NCBI GenBank assembly: GCA_036927565.1 | Contig: JAYESD010000009.1 | Span: forward strand, 157,998,929-158,062,928 | DNA: 64,000 nt | DNA from: Tuctoria greenei | Lineage: Eukaryota > Streptophyta > Magnoliopsida > Poales > Poaceae | Direction of reading: 5' to 3' | Made by a program: the position numbers and the translations under genes | The notes under the pieces: model-generated | Databases searched by the model: none | The model's input: only the letters and a program-made list of their open reading frames with translations | What the model was told of the DNA's origin: nothing | Shown: positions 11,272-23,279 of the stretch, piece after piece | How positions within the stretch are numbered: the first letter of the stretch is position 1 | Layout: every line of letters begins with the position of its first letter

Positions 11272-12007
11272 GAACTCGCGCTCATCGCTTTCCTCCGGGC
11301 TAATGTCGACGTGTTTGCCTGGCAACCGTCACAAATGCCTGGGATCCCCAGGGAAGTGATTGAGCACAATCTTAAGATCTACCCCGACGCACGGCCTGTG
11401 CATCAGAAGCCTCGGAAGCAATCAGTGGAGCGACATAACTTCATTTGACAAGAAGTGAAGAAGTTGCTCGAAGCTGGATTCATCCGAGAAGTCTTCCATC
11501 CAAAATGGCTGGCAAACCCAGTCGTTGTGCCCAAGGCCGGCGAGAAGCTTCGGATGTGTATCGACTACACAACACTAAATAAGGCATGTCCAAAAGATCC
11601 ATTCCCACTACCTAGAATAGATCAGATAGTGGATTCCACCTCCGGGTGTGAATTACTGTATTTCCTAGACGCATATTCTGGGTATCATCAAATCAGAATG
11701 TCTAGGGAAGATGAAGAGCATACCTCTTTCATCACAGTAGATGGATTGTACTGTTATACAGCCATGCCATTTGGTCTCAAGAATGCAGCTTCAACCTTTG
11801 TACGAGCTATGTACAAAACCTTTGAAGAACTCATTAGAGACATAGTGGAAGTGTACGTCGATGATATCGTGGTCAAGGTCAAGAACAAGGAGTCACTCCT
11901 TGACACCTTGCAGGTTGTCTTCGATAAGCTGCGGGTCACCCGCACAAAGCTAAACCCAGACAAGTGTGTCTTCGGGGTTAGCTCCGGAAAACTTCTTGGT
12001 TTCCTGG
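11272..12007 (+). pseudogene. Reverse transcriptase, first part, of the Tat element
   Basis: In the protease frame, beyond TAG 11,269 and with a further TGA at 11,446, come the RT fingers and palm. Visible blocks are the EAGFIREV entry, MCIDYTTLNKACPKD, YFLDAYSGYHQI, TAMPFGLKNAASTF and the catalytic YVDDIVV. The copying enzyme is cut at GKLLGFL by insertion of a second chromovirus derivative and continues at 19,369. The original codons on both sides of the insertion are still in frame once the 5-bp duplication is discounted. Confidence 0.9.
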
Positions 12008-15000
12008 TGTAACATCCTAATTTTAAACCTTGGCAAATTAAAATTTGAATAGGAAGTTATAATTTAATAATAAAAAGAAATTGTTTTTACAAAAAAATAA
12101 TATAAAATATATGCATTTATCTTGCATTTGCATCCATCCTCCGGCATTAAAACTTATTTACTAAGATGACTACATTAAAATTAATTAAATTGTCAAAAGA
12201 ATATGGAAGGAAAGAAATTAAAAGAAAGAAAATTTATAAAAATAATGAAAGATAGATATATATATAACAATAATGAAATATATATATGTCAATAATAAAT
12301 AATAAGAAAATAAAGATAATAAAATAAGTATAGTAAAATAAAAGAAATAAGCAATAAACAAGTAAATGAAAAAAAAAGAAAAGAAGTCAAATGCTGGCTG
12401 AGCCATGGCCGCGCACGTACTGCACAAGCGCTAGCCACTGCCATGCAAGTAATAGAAAGAAAAAAACACAAAGAAAAAGAGAAAAAAAAAGTGGCAAGCA
12501 ACCGCTGGGCCAGCGGCCAGGACAGCCCCGTGCTCCCATGCCGCGGTCAACGCGTGCCCATGTGCCGCGTTGAGCCCGAGGCCGAGCGGCCGAGCCGCGC
12601 CCTGCGCCCCGCGCGTGTTGCGCACCAGCGCGCGTGCGCCAAGGGTCGAGGCCGAGTTGGCACCGTACCGCAGCCTGGCTCCTGCTGCCTCTCGCCTATA
12701 AAAAGCCGCAGACTCCGTCTTGTTTTCGTCAACAGAAGCAACGTAGCCGCCGCGGCCTCAAAACCCTAGCCGCCAGACACAAAGAACAGAGGTGTCGCTC
12801 TAGAAAGAAAGAGAGAAGAAAAAAGCGAAGAAGAAGAAAAAGAGGAGGAAGCCGCTGTCCGACGGAGATCGTTGCACCATCGTCGTCGTGCCGCCGGAGG
12901 ACCGCATCGCCGTCTACTTCATCTACATCGCGTCGTTGTCCTCTTCGTCTACGTTAAGCCGCCGTCATCTTTATCAACGAAACCTTAGATCCCGGAAGCA
13001 CACCACGTCGCCGCCGTTCCACGACCATCCGGACTTGACGCGCACACGGTAGGTATTACAATCTAGATCTAGACTATTAATTTGGTTCTAGTATATGAAT
13101 TAGATCCCATGTGGAACGTGTTTTATTTGAGCGATCGTTAATCATTGTCCGATCATCTTAAAAATCACTTGGAACGCACAAGTTAGATTAAATCATACAA
13201 GATCAATATGATATCTTAGATTTGACAAAATTTATATTTTCAGTATTATTTAATCTGTTTTTCAGAATTAATAAATAATATTAAAGCCTAGTTAATTCAT
13301 AAAGTAGCGAAATAAATCTAGAAAAATTCCTAAAAATTTAGAATAAATTCTAGTAAGTTATTAATAATATTTTCAACATATTTAATGTTCTTAAATAATT
13401 ATTTTGCCTCTGAATTAATTGTAATTAATTCCAAACTTGATCAAATAAATAGGAAATCATTATAAAAAATTATTAAAAAGCCATAGAAAGTTATGCAACA
13501 TTAATACAAACATATTTTCTACATGTATCCATATTTTGCATATTGATTAGTGGTTGCAACGCATTTATTATGTATGTTTGTTTGTGTATGTGGTTGATTG
13601 CGAGTAGACGGTTTGCTCAAGTGGTTATGGTCCAGAAGCGAGTATGTGTGGATCTTCGAGTGCAAGACTTTGAGTTGATTGACCGTCGGAATTGCAGAAT
13701 ATTAAGGCAAGTGTCCTTGAAGTATATTGATCCTGTTTTTAAAATAAATGTTTTGTTTGCAAACTGCATGCTTGTGTCGATTTGATGGGAATCCTATGAT
13801 AGGAAGTTTACTAGCTTTGTTTGACCACCCTTGTCACCTGGGATATATGGTAGAGAGTCGGGATGAGATTTTTACCTTTTTTCTTCGCTTAACTAATTGG
13901 GATGGAAATAACTATACCACTTAATTTAATTGTGCATTATTGAGATTATGGTTAACATGAGCTGGTTAAATCTGATGTGGTAAAGGGGTGATCTAAGCAA
14001 GCCTGGTATGTGGATGGATTGGATATCATGGTGGTTTGCTTGCTTTAGATCTAAGGACCGGTTCATGCGAGAATATGCCAGGACTACAGTGCCACCACAA
14101 GGCCAAGTATGGGTGCAGCGTAGCTGAATAATTAGGAGCGCTGCTAGTATTGTATGAACCATTGGATGGCGCGGGGAATGGGAGTCGAGGAGGGCTACCC
14201 TGGGATCCGCATGGCACACGAGGGGGCCCGTGGGTAGGAGAATGGAGATTCAAGCCTGCCGGTGAAACTTTAGTGGGCCCGTACATACTAGTAGTCACTT
14301 TTGAAAGGATATTTTGTGATCTCTTGGCCGCACACCCATGGAAGTGTGATAAGGCATAATGGAGGTTCTTAGTCACCGAAAGGTGATGAAATCACGAACA
14401 TGTGGGTAAAGTGGTACAACCTCTGCAGAGTGTAAAACTATCATGATAGCCGTGCTCTCGGTTCAGAGCGCCTGGATGACCTACATAATTAGAGGATTTT
14501 GGTATTGGGGTGGTTGGTTTATGGTTATGTGTTGGTAATGGTTATGGATGGTTTTTGGCTTATGGTTACGAATATGAATTTGAGTTATGGTAACTGGACA
14601 TGGATAATGATGATGTTGGCAATAATTGGATATGGTTTATATTATGTTAATATGATGTTATGATGGGGTTGTTTCACATAGACATAATATAATGCTTTTC
14701 AAATGTTTTAATGTACTTTTCAGCACTTAGCCATTATTACATTCGTCATTTGAATCAGCTACATGTCATACTTTCCACACTTGCTGAGTACAACATGTAC
14801 TCACCCTTGCAATCCCCCCCCCCCCCCCAACAGCTGCTAGAGATGTTTTGGAGATCAACATGGAGCACTAGGTTGCGTACCGCCGTCGACTGCCTATGGA
14901 GTTGGAGTCGCCTACGCTAGTTTATTTTCCACTGCAATAGAATCAAGGTATATTTATTATTCGTGATATGGTTAAATTCTGATTTCCGTTTGTGATGCAT

Positions 15001-15073
15001 TTGTGTATGTGTGATGAACATCCTGGGCACACATACACTGCACTTGGTTCGTTTTTCAGAACCGGGTGTCGCA
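12008..15073 (+). repeat. 5' LTR of the second chromovirus derivative
   Basis: It starts TGTAACATCC and ends GGGTGTCGCA. A TATA box (CCTATAAAAAGCC) lies near 12,694-12,706 and is followed by an AAAACCCTAGCCGCC leader. A C tract of 15 lies near 14,814-14,828. Confidence 0.92.
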
Positions 15074-15076
15074 AAC

Positions 15077-15089
15077 TGGTATCAGAGCC
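15077..15089 (+). other. Primer-binding site, initiator-Met tRNA type
   Basis: TGGTATCAGAGCC occurs three bases after the LTR end, the same primer as the minus-strand derivative. Confidence 0.9.
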
Positions 15090-15601
15090 GTGTCGACCGT
15101 AGGACGCAAGCCTAGGTAGAATGGACCCTACAAAACATATAGAAACTATTTTCTAAAAACTATTTTTCTAATAGCATCGCTGCTGCATTTATTTTCGCAA
15201 ATTCAGCAACTTAAAAACACTACTTGATGTTGCGTTTTACCTTCTAATTCAGCCGCGTTTTAAACATGTTGCTGCTGCGTTTTGCACACTTCATCTCATA
15301 AAGTTTCTTGTAAAAATATACTTGTTGCTGCTGCATTATTTTGATTATTTGCCTTGCTTGCTGCTGCAATTTTCTTTTTTTTTTCCCTCCCTATTGTTGC
15401 CGTGCACTCTCTTTCTTTTCTCTTAATTGCTGCTGCGATCTTCGGACTATTTCACCTTTCATCTCCAAAGATTTTTTTATTAAGAACATAGGATTTGTTT
15501 TTTTGAAAATTGTCTTTGAAATTTTCCACTCTCTTATTTATTTAGACTTTTTTCTTTCCTCCTTTCATATCCAACACTTCTTTTCAAAAAAAAAATTATA
15601 G

Positions 15602-15745
15602 ATGACCACCCTAGCACTTCTAAGGATCCGGAAAGAGTACGAGCATTCGAAGAAGTACCATAAGGAGCACACATCAGGGAGAAGACTTTCGAGATGTGCT
15701 TCATGTGGAGGAGCCTCGTATGGAAGAGCAACCGACCTAGCATAA
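15602..15745 (+). CDS. Unrecognised 47-aa reading frame in the derivative's interior
   Basis: An ATG-initiated frame encodes a small basic peptide with a Cys-Ala-Ser-Cys pair. It lies about where gag would begin relative to the primer site, but shares no visible motif with gag. It may be a remnant of the deleted gag start or simply chance. Confidence 0.2.
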   Translation: MTTLALLRIRKEYEHSKKYHKEHTSGRRLSRCASCGGASYGRATDLA

Positions 15746-15983
15746 TAGGAAGCCTACACCGTTTCGTAGTTACGATACGTGTCTTGTAATTAGAATCTAA
15801 GTCTACCCTTGTATAAGTTGTAATAAGCGTTTAGTCCGTTAGTGCGCTTGCTTATGTTTGGTGTGATGACTGTATGATTGCTTGCATGTATGTTTGTGTG
15901 TTTGGATGTGCATTGTGGAACACTTATATATGTCGACGTCCTCATCCAATAATGCATTAATTTAGGATTATATACCTTGATGC

Positions 15984-16190
15984 ATGCATATAGGTTGGGA
16001 TTCCTTCTATCTCTCTTTTCTCGTTCAACCTCTACTCAAATGGAAGACGGACACAATTAGAGGAATCACCATTCCGGACGAAGCTACATGGAAGTATGAA
16101 GACGATATCAAGATAAAAATTTTCATTATCTATTTTCTAATCTCTCTGAATCCCGAGGGCGAGATTCCTGTTAAGGGGGGTAGATTGTAA
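15984..16190 (+). pseudogene. Integrase C-terminal remnant
   Basis: The frame contains LLKWKTD, then DEATWKYEDD, then NPEGEIPVKGG just before the polypurine tract. These match position by position the integrase tail left in the minus-strand derivative (VQWKHH, EATWERE, LEGEI). The rest of pol is absent. The initial Met codon is only where the open frame happens to begin. Confidence 0.6.
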
Positions 16191-16314
16191 CATCCCAAAA
16201 ATTTCAAACTTGGCTAATTCAAATATAAAAGGGAATTTAAAATTTTATTTTTCAAATCTCTTCTCCGATCCATCCGAATCTCGAGGGCGAGATTCATGTT
16301 AAGGGGGGTAGAAT
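16171..16314 (+). repeat. Duplicated polypurine tract and false LTR start
   Basis: A GTTAAGGGGGGTAGA tract (about 16,170-16,184) is followed by TGTAACATCCC at 16,186. About 129 bases later a second tract, GTTAAGGGGGGTAGAA, precedes the true LTR start at 16,315. The stretch after the first tract resembles but does not equal the start of this family's LTR, so it looks like the LTR start of a sister family left inside by recombination. Confidence 0.7.
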
Positions 16315-19300
16315 TGTAACATCTGATTTTTAAACCTTGGCAAATTAAAATTTGAATAGGAAGTTATAATTTAATAATAAAAAGAAATTGTTTTTACAAA
16401 AAAATAATATAAAATATATGCATCTATCTTGCATTTGCATCCATCCTCCGGCATTAAAACTTATTTACTAAGATGACTACATTAAAATTAATTAAATTGT
16501 CAAAAGAATATGGAAGGAAAGAAATTAAAAGAAAGAAAATTTATAAAAATAATGAAAGATAGAGATATATATATAACAATAATGAAATATATATATATAT
16601 CAATAATAAATAATAAGAAAATAAAGATAATAAAATAAGTATAGTAAAATAAAAGAAATAAGCAATAAACAAGTAAATGAAAAAAAGAAAAGAAGTCAAA
16701 TGGTGGCTGAGCCATGGCCGCACGTACTGCACAAGCGCTAGCCACTGCCATGCAAGTAATAGAAAAAAAAACACAAAGAAAAAGAGAAAAAAGGTGGCAA
16801 GCAACCGCTGGGCCAGCGGCCAGGCCAGCCCCGTGCTCCCATGCCGCGGTCAACGCGTGCCCGCGTGTCGCGTTGAGCCCGAGGCCGAGCGGCTGAGCCG
16901 CGCCCTGCGCCCCGTGCGTGTTGCGCACCAGCGCGCGTGCGCCAAGGGTCGAGGCCGAGTCGGCACCGTACCACAGCCTGGCTCCTGCTGCCTCTCGCCT
17001 ATAAAAAGCCGCAAACTCCACCGTGTTTTTGTCAACAGAAGCAACGTAGCCGCCGCGGCCTCAAAACCCTAGCCGCCAGACACAAAGAACAGAGGTGTCG
17101 CTCTAGAAAGAAAGAGAGAAGAAAAAAGCGAAGAAGAAGAAAAAGAGGAAGAAGTCGCTGTCCGATGGAGATCGTTGCACCATCGTCGTCGTGCCGCCGG
17201 AGGACCGCATTGCCGTCTACTTCATCTACGGCACGTCGTCGTCCTCTTCGTCTACGTTAAGCCGCCGTCATCTTTATCAACGAAACCTTAGATCCCGGAG
17301 GCACGCCATGTCGCCGCCGTTCCACGACCATACAGACTTGATGCGCACACGGTAGGTATTACAATCTAGATCTAGACTATTAATTGGGTTCTAGTATATG
17401 AATTAGATCCCGTGTGGAACGTGTTTTATTTGAGCGATCGTTAATCATTGTCCGATCATCTTAAAAATTACTTGGAACGCACAAGTTAGATTAAATCATA
17501 CAAGATTAATATGATATCTTAGATTTGATAAAATTTATATTTTCAGTATTATTTAATCTGTTTTTCAGAATTAATAAATAAGATTAAAGCCTAGTTAATT
17601 CATAAAGTAGCAAAATAAATCAAGAAAAATTCCTAAAAATTTAGAATAAATTCTAGTAAGTTATTAATAATATTTTCAACATATTTAGTGTTCTTAAATA
17701 ATTATTTTGCCTCTGAATTAATTGTAATTAATTCCAAACTTGATCAAATAAATAGGAAATCATTATAGAAAATTATTAAAAAGCCATAGAAAGTTATGTA
17801 ACATTAATACAAACATATTTTCTACATGTATCCATATTTTGCATATTGATTAGTGGTTGCAACGCATTTATTATGTATGTTTGTTTGTGTATGTGGTTGA
17901 TTGCGAGTAGACGGTTTGCTCAAGTGGTTATGATCGAGAAGCGAGTATGCGTGGATCTTCAAGTGCAAGACTTTGAGTTGATTGACCGTCGGAATTGCGG
18001 AATATTAAGGCAAGTGTCCTTGAAGCATATTGATCCTGTTTTTAAAATAAATGTTTTGTTTGCAAACTGCATGCTTGTGTCAATTTGAGGGAATCCTATG
18101 ATAAGAAGTTTACTAGCTTTGTTTGACCACCCTTGTCACCTGGGATATATGGTAGAGAGTCGGGATGGGCTTTTTACCTTTTTGCTTCGCTTAACTAATT
18201 GGGATGGAAATAACTATACCACTTAATTTAATTATGCATTATTGAGATTATGGTTAACATGAGCTGGTTAAATTTGATGTGGTAAAGGGGTGATCTAAGC
18301 AAGCCTGGTATGTGGATGAGTTGGATGTCATGGTGGTTTGCTTGCTTTAGATCTAAGGACCGGTTCATGCGAGAATATGCCAGGACTACAGTGCCACCAC
18401 AAGGCCAAGTATGGGTGCAGCGTAGCTGAATAATTAGGAGCGCTGCTAGTATTGTATGGACCATTGGATGGCGCGGGGAATGGGAGTCGAGGAGGGCTAC
18501 CCTGGGATCCGCATGGTACACGAGGGGGCCCGTGGGCGGGAGAATGGAGATTCAAGCCTGCCGGTGAAACCTTAGTGGGCCCGTACATACTAGCAGTCCC
18601 TTTTGAAAGGCTATTTTGTGATCTCTTGGCCGCACACCCATGGAAGTGTGATAAGGCATAATGGAGGTTCTTAGTCACCGAAAGGTGATGAAATCACGAA
18701 CATGTGGGTAAAGTGGTACAACCTCTACAGAGTGTAAAACTATCATGATAGCTGTGCTCCCGGTTAAGAGCGCCTGGATGACCTACATGATTAGAGGATT
18801 TTGGTATTGGGGTGGTTGGTTTATGGTTATGGGTTGGTAATGGTTATGGATGGTTTTTGGCTTATGGTTACGGATATGAATTTGAGTTATGGTAACTGGA
18901 CATGGATAATGATGATGTTGGCAATAATTGGATATGGTTTATATTATGTTTATATGATGTTATGATGGGGTTGTTTCACATAGACATAATATAATGTTTT
19001 TCAAATGTTGTAATGTACTTTTCAGCACTTAGCCATTATTACATTCGTCATTTGAATCAGCTACATGTCATACTTTCCACACTTGCTCAGTACGACATGT
19101 ACTCACCCTTGCAATCCCCCCCAACAACTGCTAGAGATGTTTTGGAGATCAACATGGAGCACTAGGTTGCGTACCGCCGTCGACTTCCTGTGGAGTTGGA
19201 GTCGCCTACGCTAGTTTATTTTCCGCTACAATAGAATCAAGGTATATTTTATTATTCGTGACATGGTTAAATTCTGATTTCCGTTTGTGATGCATTTGTG

Positions 19301-19368
19301 TATGTGTGATGAACATCCTGGGCACACATACACTGCACTTGGTTCGTTTTTCAGAACCGGGTGTCACA
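16315..19368 (+). repeat. 3' LTR of the second chromovirus derivative
   Basis: It starts TGTAACATCTG and ends GGGTGTCACA, collinear with 12,008-15,073. A TATA box lies near 16,999-17,010. The C tract near 19,116 has 7 residues, against 15 in the 5' LTR. Confidence 0.92.
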
Positions 19369-22180
19369 CCTGGTAAGTCACCGGGGCATAGAAGCTAATC
19401 CGATGAAGATCAAAGCCATTGAAGACATGCGGCCACCAGCCCGCATCAAAGATGTCCAAAAGCTGACTGGATGTCTAACAGCCCTCAACCAGTTCATTTC
19501 TAGACTAGCGGAACGGGCACTTCCCTTCTTCAAGTTATTGAGTAAGTCCGGACCATTCCAATGGTCTGAAGAAGCAGAAAAGGCGTTCCAGGAGCTAAAA
19601 CAGCTCCTCACCACCCTACCAACTCTGGTAGCTCCGAACCCTGGTGAGCCTTTGCTGCTTTACATTTCAGCTACTGACGAAGTCGTCAGTATGGTCCTGG
19701 TTGCGGAGAGACCAAAACTATCCCATACTCAGGAATCCAGGCCCCTTCGGGAGGGTCTGGAGGTTCCTGAAAGCGAGTCTGGGTCCCATATCCCAGACTT
19801 GATTCCACAAGAAGTTACTTCAGAAGACCCAGACCCCTCCGGGAGGGTCCAGGTCGCTTCTGAAGAAGCTTCGGGTTCCTCCAGCAAGGACCCGGAGGTT
19901 CCCAAAGAAAATTCGGATCCCTCCGGGAGGATCCGGGTCAATGAAGAGGAAGCTTCGGGCCCCTCCGGGAGGGTCCGGACCATTCATCGCCCAGTGTACT
20001 TCATCAGTGAAGTACTTCATGATGCCAAGACTCGATACCTAGAGGTGCATAAGCTGCTCTATGCAGTTCTTATTGCCTCCAGGAAGCTTCGTCATTACTT
20101 CCAAGCTCACAAAATCTCAGTGGTGACTTCTTACCCACTTCGAACAATTTTGCATAATCCCAACTCAACTGGGAATATTGCAAAGTGGGCAGCGGAATTG
20201 GCCGAATTCGATCTCGAATTCATTTCAAGGCAAGCAGTCAAGAGTCAAGCATTGGCAGATTTCGTGGCGGAATGGACTCCCTCTCCATCAAACCCTGGGG
20301 GCCCCAGTGAGCAGAAGTCGGAACACAAGGCTCCGGTCTTCACTGAGCCTCACTGGACCCTCTACTTCGACGGTTCCATGCAAAAGCAGGGGGCTGGAGC
20401 TGGAATCCTTCTCCTCGCACTAACCGGGGAGAAGGTAAAATACATGGTACACCTTGACTTCAAGGCGACCAACAACATGGCGGAGTACGAAGCACTCATC
20501 TACGGACTAAAGGTGGCACTTTCATACGGTGTCAAGCAGCTAATGGTCAAGGGAGATTCACAGCTCATCATTAAGCAAGTCAAGGGTGAATGCTCCTGCA
20601 ACAACCTCCAGCTAGCTGCTTACCTCCTTGAAGTCCAGAGGCTTCAGAAGGACTTCGAAGTCCTAGACCTCCACCATGTCCAGCGTGCCCACAACACTGA
20701 AGCTGACGAACTATCGACGAAAGCATCAACCGAAGCTCTGGCTCCTGACAGAACTTTTGTCCGGAGGTTGTCAAAACCCACAGCTCAGCCTGCCGAACTG
20801 AGCGAAGGGGGCGAGATCAGCATCCCGAAGCTGACGGTCCCGATGGCCCTGTTACCATGGCAGCCATCAAGGGTCGTAGGTGCTGCCAGAAGCTCCGAGC
20901 AACCCAGCACGCAAGACTCAAATGCTCAAGCTAGCTTCGATGCATGGATCTTGGAGATTCGGATCTACTTGAAAGACAACATCCTTCCTGACGATGATGT
21001 ACCCACTGACCAGATAGTCAGATTGGCTAAAAGATACACGTTGGTAGAAGGGGATCTCTACCGGCGCAGTGCCAACGACATCCTAATGCGGTGCATCACA
21101 AGGGAAGAAGGCTGCGATCTCCTTGCAGAAATCCATGGAGGCGAGTGTGGGAACCACGCGTCTTCCCGCATGCTGGTCGGTAAAGCCTTTCGGCATGGCT
21201 TTTACTGGCCTACAGCACTCCAGGATGCAACTGAGCTGGTGAAGAAATGCGAAGCATGCCAATTTCATGCAAAGCAAATTCACACACTGGCTCAGCCCTT
21301 ACAAATGATACCTCCTACATGGCCCTTCGCTGTGTGGGGGATGGACATCTTGGGACCTTTCCCATGAGCCGTCGGAGGTTACAAGTTCCTGTACGTCACC
21401 ATTGACAAGTTCACCAAGTGGCCGGAAGCAACTCCAGTTGTGACAATCAACAAGCAGTCTACTATCAACTTCTTGCAGTCCATTGTATGCAGATTTGGAG
21501 TCCCAAACAAAATCATCACTGATAATGGGACCCAATTCACAAGCTCTGCATTTCAAGGATATTGCGAAGACCTCGGCATTCAAGTTTGCTACGCCTCCGT
21601 AGCTCACCCGGCAAGCAATGGCCAGGCCAAGAGAGCAAATGCAGAAATCCTTAAAGGACTCAAAACGCGCACCTATGAGCGCTTGAAAAAATATGGAGCC
21701 AACTGGATTGAAGAACTTCCGCCCACTCTATGGGCCAACATGACAACTCCAAACCGGTCAACTGGAGAGACACCCTTCTTCCTGGTGTACGGAGTTGAAG
21801 CAATCCTTCCTCCCGAGATCACCTTGGGGTCACTCCGGGTCCGGACCTTCGACGAAGCCACGCATGACCAGCTCCGGTGTGAAGACCTAGACCTCCTTGA
21901 GGAAGAAAGGTGCCAAGCAGCTGTTCAGAATGCCCGATACCGCCAAGCCCTTCGGCGCTATCATCAGCGGCATGTACACAACCGACAGCTCGAGGAAGGC
22001 GATATGGTGCTACGGAGAATACAATCCAGAGAAGGGTTAAACAAACTCTCCCCCAGCTGGGAGGGACCCTTCTGAGTGATTAAAGTATCCCGTCCCGGAA
22101 GCGTTCGCTTGGCTATCGAGGATGGGACACCTCTCCCAAATCCTTGGAACATTGAGCACCTTCGTAAGTTCTACACTTAA
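19369..22180 (+). pseudogene. pol of the Tat element: RT end, two RNase H modules, integrase
   Basis: The frame resumes with LVSHRGIEANP, the block that follows the RT palm. An RT thumb/connection segment follows, then a long acidic repeat insert (about 19,730-19,980), then the original RNase H-like region (PVYFISEVL, RYLEVHKLLYA). The second, archaeal-type RNase H starts at WTLYFDGSM. Integrase has the His/Cys zinc domain (ending KKCEACQFH), GMDILGPF, TDNGTQF and AEILKGL with the three acidic residues in order, and ends with WNIEHLRKFYT and TAA at 22,178. Two in-frame stops break it: TGA 21,365 just after GPFP and TGA 22,073. All are in one frame, so decay is mainly by nonsense changes. Confidence 0.9.
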
Positions 22181-23279
22181 TATCACGGAGGTGAGTCTGT
22201 AGTAACTTGAGGTGTATGTTATAGAGTCATTGTACAGAGTCGAGTAGTTCCTTCGGGAGAACAGCCGGACCTTTCCCGGAAGGTCCGCAAAGTTCATGCA
22301 ACACTTGTCACAGTCTCAGGACTAAAAGTGTAGCTAGCTACCCTGGGTCAAATGAGAAATGAAACACGCTTAGTCTGGTTCCGTACCCTAAGAGTGTACT
22401 TGTTTCCCCTGTACCCCGGACCTATAATGAAAGACATCTTCATGTGAAACAGACTCCACGTGCATTTATTTTGTACAGGCTCAACATTTTTTATTTTTCT
22501 CTTTCTTGTCTTTAACAAAGTTGTGCAAGTCTTAAGAAATTTTAGTCCGACCGGTTCATGTACAATTCGAGTTGCATTGTCAATTCTTTTGGATTCAAAT
22601 ATTGTTCATGACTCACTCGCCTGAATGCCGCCAAGCCAATCTAGGGCCGTAGTGTGCTATTGGCTTAGCCTGGTCAAGCACCCTAAGTACGCCACTCTAC
22701 CTACACCCCGGCAGGCCGAAGTAAGGCGGGTCCAAGTACAATTGGATTGGGAAGAAAAGACAACGCATTCGGCTGTATTCAGAATCGCGTTTGACCTAAA
22801 ACTCTCTTGAGAATCGTAAGCCGCGATGAAGTTATAGGCAAGGAATGAATTTTACTATTTTTCTTGGCTTCAGTGTGCAGGAAAAATAAAAAATCCACAT
22901 TGATGGAGAAAAGCCGGAGCTAACAAGGCTCCGACTCCCCTAGGTGGCTTGTAATCGATGTTAAACACTGAAAACGAGCATCACCGGAGCAATCAAGCTC
23001 CAGTAAAGCTAGAGGGGCCAGCCGTCGACACAAAATAAATGATGGTGAGAAGACCCCGCAAGCGGAGTCCGATGTCGACAAACTACATGGGTAAAGGTCA
23101 CTGCCGGAGCTACTAAGCTCCGACACCCCGGAGGGCTAACTATCGATGCTCTACGCGTTGATAGGGACTATTTCCGGAGCTACTAAGCTCCAACGATAGC
23201 CAATGCCGGAGCTTCTAAGCTCCGACAACCTCAGGGGGCCTGCACTATCGAAGACTTCGGACCTACACTCTACGAGTTC
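22181..23279 (+). other. Non-coding spacer after pol of the Tat element, with small hairpins
   Basis: No coding frame is supported here. Between 22,914 and 23,226 five short hairpins occur (22,914; 22,984; 23,104; 23,174; 23,206). Each is built of CCGGAGC, a 5-8 base loop and AGCTCC(G/A). They are separated by non-repetitive spacers containing short direct repeats such as TATCGATG. The copia element at 23,280 inserted just downstream. Confidence 0.75.

Larger units (their letters stand above)
12008..19368 (+). mobile_element. Large non-autonomous gypsy derivative with a 1.2-kb nearly non-coding interior
   Basis: LTRs of about 3.06 kb (12,008-15,073; 16,315-19,368) flank only 1.24 kb. The target duplication CCTGG is at 12,003-12,007 and 19,369-19,373. 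Primer site and polypurine tract show plus orientation. The interior lacks gag, RT and the integrase core and keeps only an integrase C-terminal remnant, so it resembles LARD-type derivatives. Its LTR ends are the reverse-complement counterparts of those in the 2424-10,230 element (shared CATCCTGGGCACACATAC and CAGAACCGGGTGTC blocks), so the two are related families inserted in opposite directions. Confidence 0.9.

Noticed and set aside
12443..12957. Arg/Lys-rich open frames, repeated at 16,677-17,260
   Set aside because: They overlap the TATA box and leader of the LTRs and are not conserved as protein between LTR copies.
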